Below, one piece after another: positions 1 through 8,822 of a stretch of DNA of 45,263 nt. The position numbers and the translations under genes were made by a program. Numbering within the stretch: the stretch's first letter is position 1; every line of letters starts with the position of its first letter. Below the pieces are notes generated by a model. The model had not been told where the DNA came from. It saw only the letters and a program-made list of their open reading frames with translations, and searched no databases. Source of the DNA: an uncultured Clostridia bacterium (GTDB taxonomy: Bacteria; Bacillota; Clostridia; Oscillospirales; Ruminococcaceae); the NCBI GenBank assembly GCA_944386445.1, contig CALXBD010000089.1:1-45263 (forward strand), written 5' to 3'.

Positions 1-745
1 ATTGGATATTTCGGTTGATATATTGGGTAATCAGTTCGGTCGGGAGATTTCCGGCGCCTCTGCCCATGCCATATACAGAGGAATCCAGTATAAGCGTCCG
101 TTTTGTCTGGATTTTGCCCAATATCTGGGCGTTGGAAAACGCCAGCTGCAGATTGTTGTGCCCGTGAAAGCCAATTTGAATGCCGGGCGCCATATTTTTA
201 TCAATCAGGTAAAACCGGTGAGAAACATCATTCCGATACATGCTGCCCAGGGTGTCCACAATATAAAACGCATAGGGATCCAGCTGATTCATCCGTTCTA
301 CCAGCTGCAGCAGCTCCATATCGCTGTAGAACACGGTGCCTACGGGCTGCATGAATAGCTGATACCCTTTTTCCTTGATAATATGCCCCCATTGGATCGC
401 CTGGTCGATTTCGTCCTGATGGAAGGTCAGCCGGATGCCTTCTATACCTTTTCCGTTATATGGCGTCAGCTCGGAAGGATGCAGTTCCTTTTCTCCGATG
501 GCGATCATGGCAACATATTTGCTGTGCCGCTCCCGCCGGGGAAGAAGCTCCTCTATTTCTTCTGTACTGCCAAATAAGGACACGTTAGGGTCGTGAACCA
601 TTCGCGTCAGAAATCCGCATTCGATGATATCAATATTGGCCTGTTCCAGCTTGTCTAAAATCGATGCGATAGGTTCTCGTCCAAAGGCCCAATCATTCAC
701 ATATCCCCCGTCCCGCAGCGTACAGTCCAATACTTGAATACTCAC
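1..745 (-). CDS. DRE-TIM (HMGL-like) aldolase/lyase, 3' end cut by window edge
   Basis: The reading frame opens with GTG at 745 behind AAAGGAG and overlaps the stop of the upstream CMP-sugar synthetase gene (GTGA). The protein begins VSIQVLDCTLRDGGYVNDW, the hallmark of DRE-TIM metallolyases (aldolase, citramalate and HMG-CoA lyase group). Further on come IGFHGHNNLQLAF, supplying the metal-binding HxH and a following Asn, and then SSVYGMGRGAGNLPTE, the usual glycine-rich late motif of 4-hydroxy-2-oxovalerate aldolase-type members. About 248 residues are visible and the C-terminus lies outside the window. Members of this family make or break C-C bonds next to a 2-keto acid. Its position as last visible gene of a glycan operon, right after a KdsB-like gene, suggests it shapes a 2-keto acid sugar precursor; that role is inferred, and the substrate is unknown. 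Confidence 0.85.
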   Translation of the reverse strand, partial: MSIQVLDCTLRDGGYVNDWAFGREPIASILDKLEQANIDIIECGFLTRMVHDPNVSLFGSTEEIEELLPRRERHSKYVAMIAIGEKELHPSELTPYNGKGIEGIRLTFHQDEIDQAIQWGHIIKEKGYQLFMQPVGTVFYSDMELLQLVERMNQLDPYAFYIVDTLGSMYRNDVSHRFYLIDKNMAPGIQIGFHGHNNLQLAFSNAQILGKIQTKRTLILDSSVYGMGRGAGNLPTELITQYINRNIQ

Positions 746-1485
746 AGACAGATTTCTCCTTTCTGAAGCTTCTCTCCAATAATTTTCCTAACATATTCCA
801 AATCCTTTGCAGTATCTACCGACAATGTCTGGGCTTCCACCGGAATCATTTTCAGCTTTTTTCCATGCTCAATAAACCGAAGCTCATTGATGTCTTCAAT
901 CTGTTCAATTTTGCCTCTAGGCGTTTCCGCAAAGAAGCGCAGAGCCTCCGGGGTGTAGCAGAGGATCCCCAGGTGCTTGTAGTAATCGAAATCCATGCTG
1001 GATTTGGGGTAGGGCAGGGGACTGCGGGACATTAACAGGGCAAAATTATCTTCATCTGTTACCACCTTGATGTTTGTACAGTCCACTGCTTCCACAGGAT
1101 TTTTGATTTTTGTCATCAGGTTTGCTGCAAAGAATCCTTCTGTCTGAGAGGGAACAACAGCATCTACCAGTTTTGCATCTATAAGGGGTTCGTCGCCGTT
1201 GACACACACATATAAATCTGCCGTTATGGTTTGCGCTGCTTCATAAATTCGCTCCGTACTAGTTCCATGCTTAGGAGATGTCATTACGCACGACAAGCCA
1301 TATCTGCTGCACGTTTCATAAATTTCTGTATTGTCGGTAGCAACACATACTTCGCTAATTTTTTTTGCCAGCTTTACACGGTTATACACCCACCAGATCA
1401 TAGGTCGCCCGCAGATATCCGCCAAGGGTTTTCCGGTCAGCCTGCTGGACCCATAGCGTGCCGGAATGATTGCCGCAGTATACAT
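742..1485 (-). CDS. KdsB-like CMP-sugar synthetase (cytidylyltransferase)
   Basis: Predicted to activate a 2-keto-3-deoxy acid sugar with CTP, giving a CMP-sugar for the neighbouring glycosyltransferases. Start chosen at the ATG at 1485, 9 nt after GGAGG, because the protein then begins MYTAAIIPARYGSSRLTGKP, matching the KdsB N-terminal nucleotide-binding motif; the frame is open farther upstream but that part lies inside the preceding gene. Other KdsB signatures are CVATDNTEI, MTSPKHGTSTERI, VNGDEPLI (VQGDEPLI in classical KdsB, so Gln is replaced by Asn), SPLPYPKS and IEQIEDINELRFIEHGKK. Length is 247 residues, normal for the family. Kdo itself is a Gram-negative LPS sugar, so in this Gram-positive-looking genome the substrate may be a Kdo-like capsule sugar rather than Kdo. 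Confidence 0.88.
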   Translation of the reverse strand: MYTAAIIPARYGSSRLTGKPLADICGRPMIWWVYNRVKLAKKISEVCVATDNTEIYETCSRYGLSCVMTSPKHGTSTERIYEAAQTITADLYVCVNGDEPLIDAKLVDAVVPSQTEGFFAANLMTKIKNPVEAVDCTNIKVVTDEDNFALLMSRSPLPYPKSSMDFDYYKHLGILCYTPEALRFFAETPRGKIEQIEDINELRFIEHGKKLKMIPVEAQTLSVDTAKDLEYVRKIIGEKLQKGEICL

Positions 1486-1486
1486 G

Positions 1487-3241
1487 CTATTTTTTCCTCC
1501 ATTTCTGGAACATTTCACCAAGCATCCGCAGCGGCTTGGTGATCCGCCAGCTGGTGGAGTTTTCATATGCAGCTATAACCTCCCGGGTTCGCTGCTCCAA
1601 CTGTTTCTGCACCTCTGCTGCTGGGATTCCAGTTATCGGTATTGAAGCAGATGATTGGACAGCGCCGGCTTTTTTGCCGCTCAGTTCCTGTTTATATAAA
1701 TTCCAGTTTTCTAAGATCCGTTCAGACCACATTTTTAGCACCTTGGCGCTGACCACCTCATATCCTTCCGGACAGGGATATTGAACCCATTTGCAGCAAT
1801 TCTCCCCGTCCTCCATGTCATAGGCCAGTACGCTTGGCAGATAGATCGAAATTTCTTTCTTTAAGAACTGTTTTCTGCCGTTGGGCCGTAGTCCAAAATG
1901 CAGAATCAAAAAATCTCGAAGCCGTTCCTTTAACGGCAGATATGCTTTGTTGAAGATCGTGTCTCCAAGATAGCTTTCCAGCAAAGCCTGTATCACATAG
2001 TGCCCCCGAACAGCTCCGAAACAGCCTGTCATCAGTGCTTCGTCGTCCTCGAAACCGAAAAAGATAGGATTTGTCCGAAGACGTTTCAAATTTAAATTTG
2101 CCCGCACTTCCGGCTTCAGCACGATTCCGCCGGTATCATACAGCAGCCGGAGTGCCTCATATTCTTCCACATACTCCAATTTTCCCTCCGTCCACGCTTT
2201 TTGCAAAGGCTTCGGTAAGGAATTTATATCGATGTTTGTTTCACAGATTTCAATCAGTTTTCCCTGCGGAAAATCGCGCTTTAATTCTTCTCGATAATCT
2301 TCGGGGATACCGCGCCCGAAGTGGACACAGATAAAAATTTCCGGTATGACTTTCTTATCCATGTATTCAAAAACTTTTTTGAGCTTTTGATCCCCGGCTA
2401 CATAGGAGTTCAGCATGATATCGCTTTTATACTCCTGCAGAAGTTCAATAAAGTCCGCCTGGAACAGCGTCCGCGACTGAAACATATTCCAGTAAAGCTG
2501 CTTGACGGCGCAGTAAACGACCTCCTCCCGATAAGCCGGGTCGCTTCGGTCGAGAAACCTGCGAAAAGCTTTCACGATGTCTACCATATCGCCGATTTGG
2601 CTGGTGGATATGGTATTAGAGCGCCGGAAGTAATTATAAAATGGCTTTGGCACATAGCCGATATGGGGATAACGGGTAATCAGAGAAGGAATCAGCGCGA
2701 TATCTTCAAACAGCATCTTTTCGTAGCTGTTGCTTTCCCAGATTTTCCGCCGGAACAGTTTGTTAACACTGTAAGTGATGTTGTTGCCGCGGGCAATGTA
2801 ATCGGAAACGTCAATGGTGCTTTCCGGATAGGTTACGGATACAGTGGTTCGGTTTTCTTCGACATAATGGATTTTTACGTCACACACGACGATATCGAAA
2901 TTACCTTCGACTGCTTTTTCGTACATTTCCTGATACATCTCAGGTTCCACCGTATCATCGGAATCCAAAAAGGCAATATACTCTCCGCAGGCTGCAGCGA
3001 CTCCGGTATTCCGCGCATACCCAAGCCCTTGATTTTCCTTGTGAATCACCTGAATCAAATCCGGATATTCCCTTGCATATCGGTCGCAGATCGCCGGAGA
3101 TTGGTCCATACTTCCGTCATCCACCAGAATGATTTCCTTTTCCTCCAGCGTCTGCGTCAGTACGGATTCCACCGCCCGTTCCAGATAATTTTCTACCTGA
3201 TATACCGGAATGATCACCGAAACCTTGATTTTATCTTTCAT
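1487..3241 (-). CDS. Two-domain glycosyltransferase: GT2 plus degenerate GT32-like domain
   Basis: 584 residues. Residues 5-210 form a GT-A fold GT2 enzyme: VSVIIPVYQVENYL, ILVDDGS, GLGYARNTG and the metal-binding FLDSDD at 91-96. Residues about 298-420 resemble the sugar-binding DXD domain of GT32 proteins (VEEYEALRLLYDTGGI, FFGFEDDEALMTGCFGA), but the expected GG(I/V)YLDTDV reads GGIVLKPEV at 371-379, so the metal-binding DXD is missing and this half may be inactive or only bind glycan. The tail (545-584) is charged and ends with NSTSWRITKPLR, a motif frequent at the end of polysaccharide-assembly proteins. It overlaps the preceding gene by 11 nt and is followed within 2 nt by the CMP-sugar synthetase. 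Acceptor and donor are unknown. Confidence 0.85.
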   Translation of the reverse strand: MKDKIKVSVIIPVYQVENYLERAVESVLTQTLEEKEIILVDDGSMDQSPAICDRYAREYPDLIQVIHKENQGLGYARNTGVAAACGEYIAFLDSDDTVEPEMYQEMYEKAVEGNFDIVVCDVKIHYVEENRTTVSVTYPESTIDVSDYIARGNNITYSVNKLFRRKIWESNSYEKMLFEDIALIPSLITRYPHIGYVPKPFYNYFRRSNTISTSQIGDMVDIVKAFRRFLDRSDPAYREEVVYCAVKQLYWNMFQSRTLFQADFIELLQEYKSDIMLNSYVAGDQKLKKVFEYMDKKVIPEIFICVHFGRGIPEDYREELKRDFPQGKLIEICETNIDINSLPKPLQKAWTEGKLEYVEEYEALRLLYDTGGIVLKPEVRANLNLKRLRTNPIFFGFEDDEALMTGCFGAVRGHYVIQALLESYLGDTIFNKAYLPLKERLRDFLILHFGLRPNGRKQFLKKEISIYLPSVLAYDMEDGENCCKWVQYPCPEGYEVVSAKVLKMWSERILENWNLYKQELSGKKAGAVQSSASIPITGIPAAEVQKQLEQRTREVIAAYENSTSWRITKPLRMLGEMFQKWRKK

Positions 3242-4328
3242 GGCGGCCCCCTAAATAATTCAGTATATGACGAAGTTCATAATGTGTCCGCGGCACGTAG
3301 TATTCCTGCCCGCTGAACTGACGGTGGAACTGTCTCAGATACCGTTTTAACACCTTATCCTCCTGCCACAATACTTTTCCCTCGAATAGTTCGTATAACA
3401 TCACCGTTTCTGTTTCCATCCCGAATACCAAACGGCTGGTCAATGCTCCGTTGGAACAGACGGTCACAACTGTTTTATTTTTCACATGTCCGTTTAAAAG
3501 AACCAGTTCCCAGGGTGCTTTGCAGGCGTATTGCCGCGTTATGCCCAACTGGTAAGGTATATTTTCCGGATTCCGTGGGTGGGGCTTTACCAGAAACCTT
3601 CCGCTTCCTGTGATTTCTTCACATTCCCGCATCAATTCCAGGTCGTTTGTCTTTAGACCTTCCGCCCGGAAAGATTGTTCCAAAAAAATGAAGTCGGCAG
3701 TTTCTTCAGGAGCCGTATAAGAAAAAACAAAATTCAAAAGCTCCCGGAATTTCTCATCTTTCGGATCGATTTTGGGCAGACGCCGGTTTGGAAGATTGTC
3801 TCTGCGCATAGCTAACCCAGGTTCATACAGGAGCACATACTCGATTTTATCTTTTATTTTGCGTCCGTCCGGATGAATGTTCACAGCAGCCCGATTCTCA
3901 CGCAGGTAATCGATCACATAAGTGGAAAAACCGTCTTCATAGCAGATGAAGGAGCACGGTTGATAGTAGTATCTGCAAGCCAGCATCCGGCTGAAGGTAT
4001 CATAATTCGAAAAGTATATCTGGCTGTAGTCCTGTAGTTCATCGCTAAGTCCCCACTGCAGAATCCGATTGACTTGACAGTAACCTTCGCTGATTTCTTC
4101 CTGAGTCCCCACCATATAGCGGCTGTTTAGGTCATGAGTTTTTGCAAATAGGATCCGACTGAAAAGTCCTGTTTCTTGCAGCTTAGGCAGATATTCTTCC
4201 AGCTGAGGGGTTACGTCTGTCAGCAGCAATTCTGCTTCTTGACCGTTTATCAGTCTGCAGCGGATGTGAATTGCTGTGACAAGCTGGTAAACGGAGTTTA
4301 CAATCATCAAAATAGGCTTATCAGGCAT
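3231..4328 (-). CDS. Sialyltransferase-like glycosyltransferase (GT52/polysialyltransferase-type)
   Basis: 365 residues. The N-terminus PILMIVNSVYQLVTAIHI matches the start of GT52 and related bacterial sialyltransferases, which have a GT-B fold and use CMP-sugar donors. The motifs conserved in bacterial sialyl/polysialyltransferases are visible: an acidic (E/D)DG as YEDGFSTY (EDG at 131-133), the HP motif as FLVKPHPRN (HP at 250-251), and a Ser-rich motif VCSNGALTS near 291. ATG at 4328 follows AGAAGGG; the gene overlaps both neighbours by a few nucleotides. With a KdsB-like gene 3 kb downstream in the same operon, the likely donor is a CMP-linked acidic sugar. Family placement is by motif only. 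Confidence 0.72.
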   Translation of the reverse strand: MPDKPILMIVNSVYQLVTAIHIRCRLINGQEAELLLTDVTPQLEEYLPKLQETGLFSRILFAKTHDLNSRYMVGTQEEISEGYCQVNRILQWGLSDELQDYSQIYFSNYDTFSRMLACRYYYQPCSFICYEDGFSTYVIDYLRENRAAVNIHPDGRKIKDKIEYVLLYEPGLAMRRDNLPNRRLPKIDPKDEKFRELLNFVFSYTAPEETADFIFLEQSFRAEGLKTNDLELMRECEEITGSGRFLVKPHPRNPENIPYQLGITRQYACKAPWELVLLNGHVKNKTVVTVCSNGALTSRLVFGMETETVMLYELFEGKVLWQEDKVLKRYLRQFHRQFSGQEYYVPRTHYELRHILNYLGGRHER

Positions 4329-5286
4329 GGCGGTCCCTTCTTATTTTCTTGATACAAAAATGCTTTTGCAGGTTTTCACAACCTGTAGAATCAAATGTGT
4401 AAATTACCGGTGGCTTTTTTCGCAGCAGATAGGGCAGCAGTTCCGCCGGAAATACATCCTTTATTACCTGGCTTTCCGGGAAAATGGCCTGATAGTCCAG
4501 TGTATCATCCGGATGGACCTTGATAATAAGCCGTTGGTTTTTCAAAACGGTTTCTCTGAGGCGCCGGTAAAGGTATTCCTGCTCTTTTGCACTCATGACT
4601 CCAAGATTAGCATAATGCTGGGTCAGTAAGACTGCTTCTGCAGATGTTCGGATCTTCTTTCGGACGAAAAAGTGAATGAGCCGTTCCCGTTCCAGGTATG
4701 GAAGCTTAGCCAATGCATCTTCTACCGAAAAATCCAGATAATGTTCCCCGGATACGTCCTGCGATTGGGCGCGTTTCAGGCAGATAACCCTGCGTATCCA
4801 GGGATTATCTCCGTTAAACAGTCCATATTTTAAAGCAATTTCCGCATGAAAGGGATAATTGATCTTCAGCGCCCGATAGAGTTCTTCCCACCGGTTGAGC
4901 ATTCCCGCTGCGTCTTCCAGAAATGTAAACGGAACGCGTTGATCGATTAAATAGAGCGAGAAGTAAAAGTGGGCGCCTGCAACATATACATCGGAAAAGG
5001 CTTTGATCTCATGGGGGATTAGCCGTTCATATGCACGTCGGACGCTGTTTTTGACAGTTTCCTCTGATTCATGGGGGATTTTCAGGTAAGGAAACAGGTA
5101 TACTTCGTCAAAAAAATGGGCCTTTTTCAATCGTTGGTACTGGGGATATTTACGACTGATAAAATCCGGCAGTATCAGCACAGAGCGGTCATTTTTATGA
5201 TACAGCAGCCGATGGAGGATTACTTCCAGCAGCTGATAGGAGCTGACCGCGTGATATAAGACATATTTATCCGATATGCGGTTCAT
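4321..5286 (-). CDS. Second sialyltransferase-like glycosyltransferase
   Basis: 321 residues. Opens DKYVLYHAVSSYQLLEVILH, similar in layout to the adjacent gene (short beta strand, then YQLL helix). It carries TFLEDAAGML (acidic ED at 124-125 in place of EDG), IIKVHPDD (HP at 258-259) and YTFDSTGCENL, which line up with the EDG, HP and Ser/Thr motifs of bacterial sialyltransferases. The two tandem genes therefore look like diverged members of one family, perhaps adding alternate residues of one CMP-sugar. Start ATG at 5286 sits inside the end of the HAD-fusion gene (20 nt overlap) with GGAGGAA upstream. Substrate not known. Confidence 0.65.
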   Translation of the reverse strand: MNRISDKYVLYHAVSSYQLLEVILHRLLYHKNDRSVLILPDFISRKYPQYQRLKKAHFFDEVYLFPYLKIPHESEETVKNSVRRAYERLIPHEIKAFSDVYVAGAHFYFSLYLIDQRVPFTFLEDAAGMLNRWEELYRALKINYPFHAEIALKYGLFNGDNPWIRRVICLKRAQSQDVSGEHYLDFSVEDALAKLPYLERERLIHFFVRKKIRTSAEAVLLTQHYANLGVMSAKEQEYLYRRLRETVLKNQRLIIKVHPDDTLDYQAIFPESQVIKDVFPAELLPYLLRKKPPVIYTFDSTGCENLQKHFCIKKIRRDRHA

Positions 5287-7264
5287 CCAGCAGTTCCTCC
5301 AATCCTTTCATAAAATCCTTGTTTTTTCTGCTGCATACGCTCAACATTGGCCCGTATGCGTCTCTTCCGCTGATGGGAAAGCAAAGGCCAAGCCTCTTTT
5401 CCGTTTCGGAAAATATCTGTACAAAATCCAGTATGCCCCGATGAATCTCTTCAATGCGTCCGGGATCCGTTCTGCTTTTTCTAAGCTGGACGACAGCTTC
5501 CCCTTTTTCATTTCGGTAAAACCCTCTTAATCCGCCTTCCGGCGCCCCTAAAAGTAACTCCCAATATAAATTGTACCCTTTCCATGGATCGTGAACTTTC
5601 CAAAGATCCCGATTTTTTCGTTGAGAAAACAAATAGCTGACCAGCTGCCCCCGGATGAAAAAACTTTCTGTATCATCCGGTTCCGGAGATTGACTGCCAG
5701 GCGTGCCTGCCAGAATCCCAATAATAGGGCAATTCAGCTTCCATAACCGGTTTACCGCATGATCCAACATGATTGCACCGCTTCCCGCCCAGCCAATATC
5801 CACGGCTGCTGCTTTAGAACATCCCTTCAGCAAGGCACTGTAGTAATCTCTGGCTGCTTCGGCCTGTACATCATAGTGTTTCAATACCTGATCCCATACG
5901 CGCAGCAAATAATCTTTAATCCGGATCGCTTTTTCAAATGTAAGTTCATCCTGCGGCGCTGCTCCTGCTGTTTTGGATATGGAATCGGACATGTCTGTGA
6001 TCTCCATGCTTTCCAGCACCTGATGAACGGAGAATCCCTGGTTGGCTTTATGCAGCAAAAAACGCTGCAAGTATTCGTGTTTGTAGTAACCGGCAGTCAG
6101 CTTTACAGCTGCCATCCGGGACCAGTAAGCATAAGCTGTTCTGTGGCTTTCTTCCGGATATAGTTGAAGGTATGTTTTCAACAGCACGGCTCCATCCCGT
6201 GAAAGAAACAGCAGCTTTTCAATCTGATGGGTCAATACATATTCGTGAATAAACCTGCAATATCCGATTGCAAACAACCCTCCATATATGAAACCGAACT
6301 CATATTCCCGGGAATATTGCTTCAGCCCGTTGTGAATATGAGCATTTACCAGTCCGCAATAGAAACTGCCGGTTATGGCGGAGAGATTTTCCGGGCGGTA
6401 GGGACTGCCTGTCCGGTTGACGTTGGGATATAGATACCCTTTTGCGCCATATCGTTCTGCCTGATGGATGTCGGCAATTTCATGATCCCCTATGTGGGCC
6501 CAACGGTTTGGGGACCCGATTGTTTTTTTTACGGTGCCGAAGAGTTTTCCATCTCCTTTGGAACCCATATGGTCACAGGAAACATAGCAGCTTTCAAAGG
6601 CTCTGTATCCGCAGTTCTCCAGCAGCTCCTGGACTCGCCGCTGTCCCAGATACATGTCCGAAATAACGATGAGGCGTTTTCCGTATTTCTGAAGCTCTTG
6701 TACCACCTTCAGCATATAAGGATTCGCAAAACAGCAGCGTTTCTCCCAGTTCCACTCTGTTTGGACACCGATCTTTCGGGAAATTCCGGTCTCACGCTCC
6801 AAAATTCTCCATATTTCTTCTATGGTGACCTCTCCGGTCCCGAATGCTTTCATTTTCTCCTGTCGAGCAGTGTTTTCCGCCTCTATGCGGAGCCGCTTGA
6901 AATGCGGATAGCGAAGGTCCATCCCAACCAAGAAGAATACGTCCGTTGGATGGGAAAACGGGCGGAAAATCAGTGTGTCAAATACGTCAAAGGATATCAC
7001 GTCATATTGTGCCAGACGTTTTGCGAATTGTTCCGGGGATTCCCGCAAAGACAAGGATGATTCGCTTCCGTCTGCATAAAGCTTTTTGATTTCGTTATGT
7101 GGAAAGTGATCCTGTCGGCAGGATAAATAGTAGCGAAGGTTAAGCCATAAAGCGTAAATCAGATTTTTTAACTGATTTCCGGGTTTTTGGCTTTTTTTGC
7201 GAAGATATTGGTCCCGGATTTCCGGAATCCGACCGACCAGAATCCCATAGATCCGATCTTTCAT
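5267..7264 (-). CDS. HAD-superfamily domain fused to FLxRDG/VDxGWxGS domain
   Basis: 665 residues with two parts. Residues about 85-285 are a HAD hydrolase: motif I SFDVFDTLIF (nucleophile D93), motif II IVISDMYL (S202), a GSKGDGKLF loop, and motif IV HIGDHEIADI (D259 and D264-265). Residues about 320-640 form a second domain with LLFLSRDG (353-358), YWSRMAAVK, AAVDIGWAGSG (488-496) and ELLLGAPEGG. The same four motifs occur in the 457-residue protein encoded at 8823-10196. Such HAD fusions are common in capsule and wall-polymer loci but their reaction is not established. It starts at an ATGA overlap with the ABC ATPase gene, indicating translational coupling. Confidence 0.75.
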   Translation of the reverse strand: MKDRIYGILVGRIPEIRDQYLRKKSQKPGNQLKNLIYALWLNLRYYLSCRQDHFPHNEIKKLYADGSESSLSLRESPEQFAKRLAQYDVISFDVFDTLIFRPFSHPTDVFFLVGMDLRYPHFKRLRIEAENTARQEKMKAFGTGEVTIEEIWRILERETGISRKIGVQTEWNWEKRCCFANPYMLKVVQELQKYGKRLIVISDMYLGQRRVQELLENCGYRAFESCYVSCDHMGSKGDGKLFGTVKKTIGSPNRWAHIGDHEIADIHQAERYGAKGYLYPNVNRTGSPYRPENLSAITGSFYCGLVNAHIHNGLKQYSREYEFGFIYGGLFAIGYCRFIHEYVLTHQIEKLLFLSRDGAVLLKTYLQLYPEESHRTAYAYWSRMAAVKLTAGYYKHEYLQRFLLHKANQGFSVHQVLESMEITDMSDSISKTAGAAPQDELTFEKAIRIKDYLLRVWDQVLKHYDVQAEAARDYYSALLKGCSKAAAVDIGWAGSGAIMLDHAVNRLWKLNCPIIGILAGTPGSQSPEPDDTESFFIRGQLVSYLFSQRKNRDLWKVHDPWKGYNLYWELLLGAPEGGLRGFYRNEKGEAVVQLRKSRTDPGRIEEIHRGILDFVQIFSETEKRLGLCFPISGRDAYGPMLSVCSRKNKDFMKGLEELLDEPHIG

Positions 7265-8031
7265 CCTGCCCCACCTTTCTGCATTTTTTCATACCGGTCA
7301 CATACTTCCTGCGGATCGCCCACAGCCTCCAGTTTCCCCTTTTCAATCCAGATCGCTTTGGTGCAGTTGCTGCGGATAACGGAAGGCGAGTGGGACACGA
7401 TCAGCACTGTTGAACCTCCATGAATCATTTCTTGAATGCGCGCTTCACTTTTCTTGCGGAAAAACAGATCTCCTACACTCAGCACTTCGTCCAGAATCAG
7501 TATTTCGGGAGTATCCTGCGCCGTCGCGATTGCAAATCCTAACCGCGACACCATGCCGGAAGAGTAATTCCGGACTTTTTCATCCATAAACCCTTCCAGT
7601 TCAGCAAATCTCACGATTTCTTCATATGTTTCATCCAGATACTTTTTGGAGTATCCAATCATTGCGCCATTCAGGTAGACGTTTTCCCGGCCGGTCAGTT
7701 CCGGGTCGAATCCTGTTCCCAGCGTCAGCAGCTGGATTTTATCCTGATCCGCTTCCACCTTGCCTTTGGTTGGTACCAGCACCCCGGCGATAATTTTTAA
7801 AATGGTGCTTTTGCCGGACCCATTCGTTCCGATGATCCCGGCTACTTCACCTTTGAACACCGTGAAGCTGACATCGTCCAGCGCTGTGAACGTTTCATAT
7901 TTTTGCCCTTTTCTGAACGCATTTATAAAAAGCTCCTTTAAGCTGGAAGACTCCTCGTGAGCCCGTCGAAACTGCATAGTTACATGCCTGACAGCGATTT
8001 CTGCATGTTCATTTGTCCTCTGCATCTCCAT
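7261..8031 (-). CDS. Polysaccharide ABC exporter, ATP-binding subunit (Wzt/TagH type)
   Basis: 256-residue ATPase powering export of an undecaprenyl-linked glycan across the membrane with the permease encoded just upstream. Walker A is GTNGSGKS at 68-75, the signature is NYSSGMVSRLGFA, Walker B is EILILDEVLSVGD, and the switch histidine lies in LIVSHS. The N-terminal lead RHVTMQFRRAHEESSSLKEL is typical of the Wzt/TagH/RfbB subfamily, in which a loop precedes the core. It lacks the C-terminal carbohydrate-binding extension found in O9a-type Wzt, so export probably needs no terminal-cap recognition by this subunit. ATG at 8031 follows GAGGAAATAA, 8 nt after the permease stop. Confidence 0.93.
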   Translation of the reverse strand: MEMQRTNEHAEIAVRHVTMQFRRAHEESSSLKELFINAFRKGQKYETFTALDDVSFTVFKGEVAGIIGTNGSGKSTILKIIAGVLVPTKGKVEADQDKIQLLTLGTGFDPELTGRENVYLNGAMIGYSKKYLDETYEEIVRFAELEGFMDEKVRNYSSGMVSRLGFAIATAQDTPEILILDEVLSVGDLFFRKKSEARIQEMIHGGSTVLIVSHSPSVIRSNCTKAIWIEKGKLEAVGDPQEVCDRYEKMQKGGAG

Positions 8032-8039
8032 TTATTTCC

Positions 8040-8813
8040 TCATATCTTCTGCATGATTCTATTTCTGCTTTTTTTAAAAAACAGATATCCTGCCAGGTAA
8101 ATTCCCGCCCCCCAGATCACCATCTGCAGCCATTCGCTCCCGGTAGGCGGAAGCCCTTCCATAATGGCTTTGCGGAAGCAATGAATATAAACGTACATCG
8201 GGTTCAGCTGGATTACCGTTCGGATCGTTCCCTGCAGCTGTTCCACAGGATAAAATATGGCGGAACAGTACATCCATAAAGTCAGTGCCACACCGTATAG
8301 ATGCCGGATATCCCCGAAGAACACGTATCCGGTGGCCAGCAGATAGGAGATGCCTACGGTAAAACTAAACAGCAGTATTAAAATAACCGGCGTTAAAAGG
8401 GCCGACCAGTTTAGTGCGATCCGGAATACTGCTAACATAATTCCGTAGGCAATAAAGGAATATCCCAGATTGATCAGCGAAGTATAGGCTCTGGTCAGAA
8501 TAAACAGATCCATAGGGATTCTCACCTTCATCAACAGAGACTTATTGTCTGCCAGAGCAGTCATTCCCGCCATTGTCGCCCCGGTAAACATCTGCCACAG
8601 AAGGTATCCTGTCAGATAATAGATCGGGTAGTTTTCGATGGAGCGCCGGAAAAGCTGGGAAAAAATCAGGGATAGGACCGTCATGGACAGCAGCGGATTC
8701 AGAACACTCCATACAATTCCAAGGTAGGACCGGGCATACTTGCGCTTGATTTCCCGGGCGGTTAGCTGTTGGATTACAAAGAAACGCTGTCTGTATTTTT
8801 GTGCCCGCTCCAT
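8040..8813 (-). CDS. Polysaccharide ABC exporter, permease subunit (ABC-2/Wzm/TagG type)
   Basis: 257 residues. The cytoplasmic N-terminus LTAREIKRKYARSYLGIVWSVLNPLL is the standard entry motif of ABC-2 polysaccharide/polyol-phosphate exporters (gate helix plus first membrane helix). About six hydrophobic segments follow, including LLTPVILILLFSFTVGISYLL and the late ALTLWMYCSAIFYPVEQL, a conserved pre-TM5 motif of Wzm/TagG proteins. Paired with the ATPase gene immediately downstream. ATG at 8813 lies behind AAAGGGG and AAGAAG. A capsule, teichoic acid-like polymer or other wall glycan could be the cargo. Confidence 0.92.
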   Translation of the reverse strand: MERAQKYRQRFFVIQQLTAREIKRKYARSYLGIVWSVLNPLLSMTVLSLIFSQLFRRSIENYPIYYLTGYLLWQMFTGATMAGMTALADNKSLLMKVRIPMDLFILTRAYTSLINLGYSFIAYGIMLAVFRIALNWSALLTPVILILLFSFTVGISYLLATGYVFFGDIRHLYGVALTLWMYCSAIFYPVEQLQGTIRTVIQLNPMYVYIHCFRKAIMEGLPPTGSEWLQMVIWGAGIYLAGYLFFKKSRNRIMQKI

Positions 8814-8822
8814 ACTTCTTGT

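Noticed and set aside
1486-1566. N-terminal extension of the KdsB-like protein (27 residues)
   Set aside because: It lies wholly inside the preceding gene and lacks family similarity; the ATG at 1485 has GGAGG.
2321-3316. Long open frame on the plus strand opposite the two-domain glycosyltransferase gene
   Set aside because: No ribosome binding site or recognisable motif, and the opposite strand encodes a clear GT2 protein; a shadow of codon bias.
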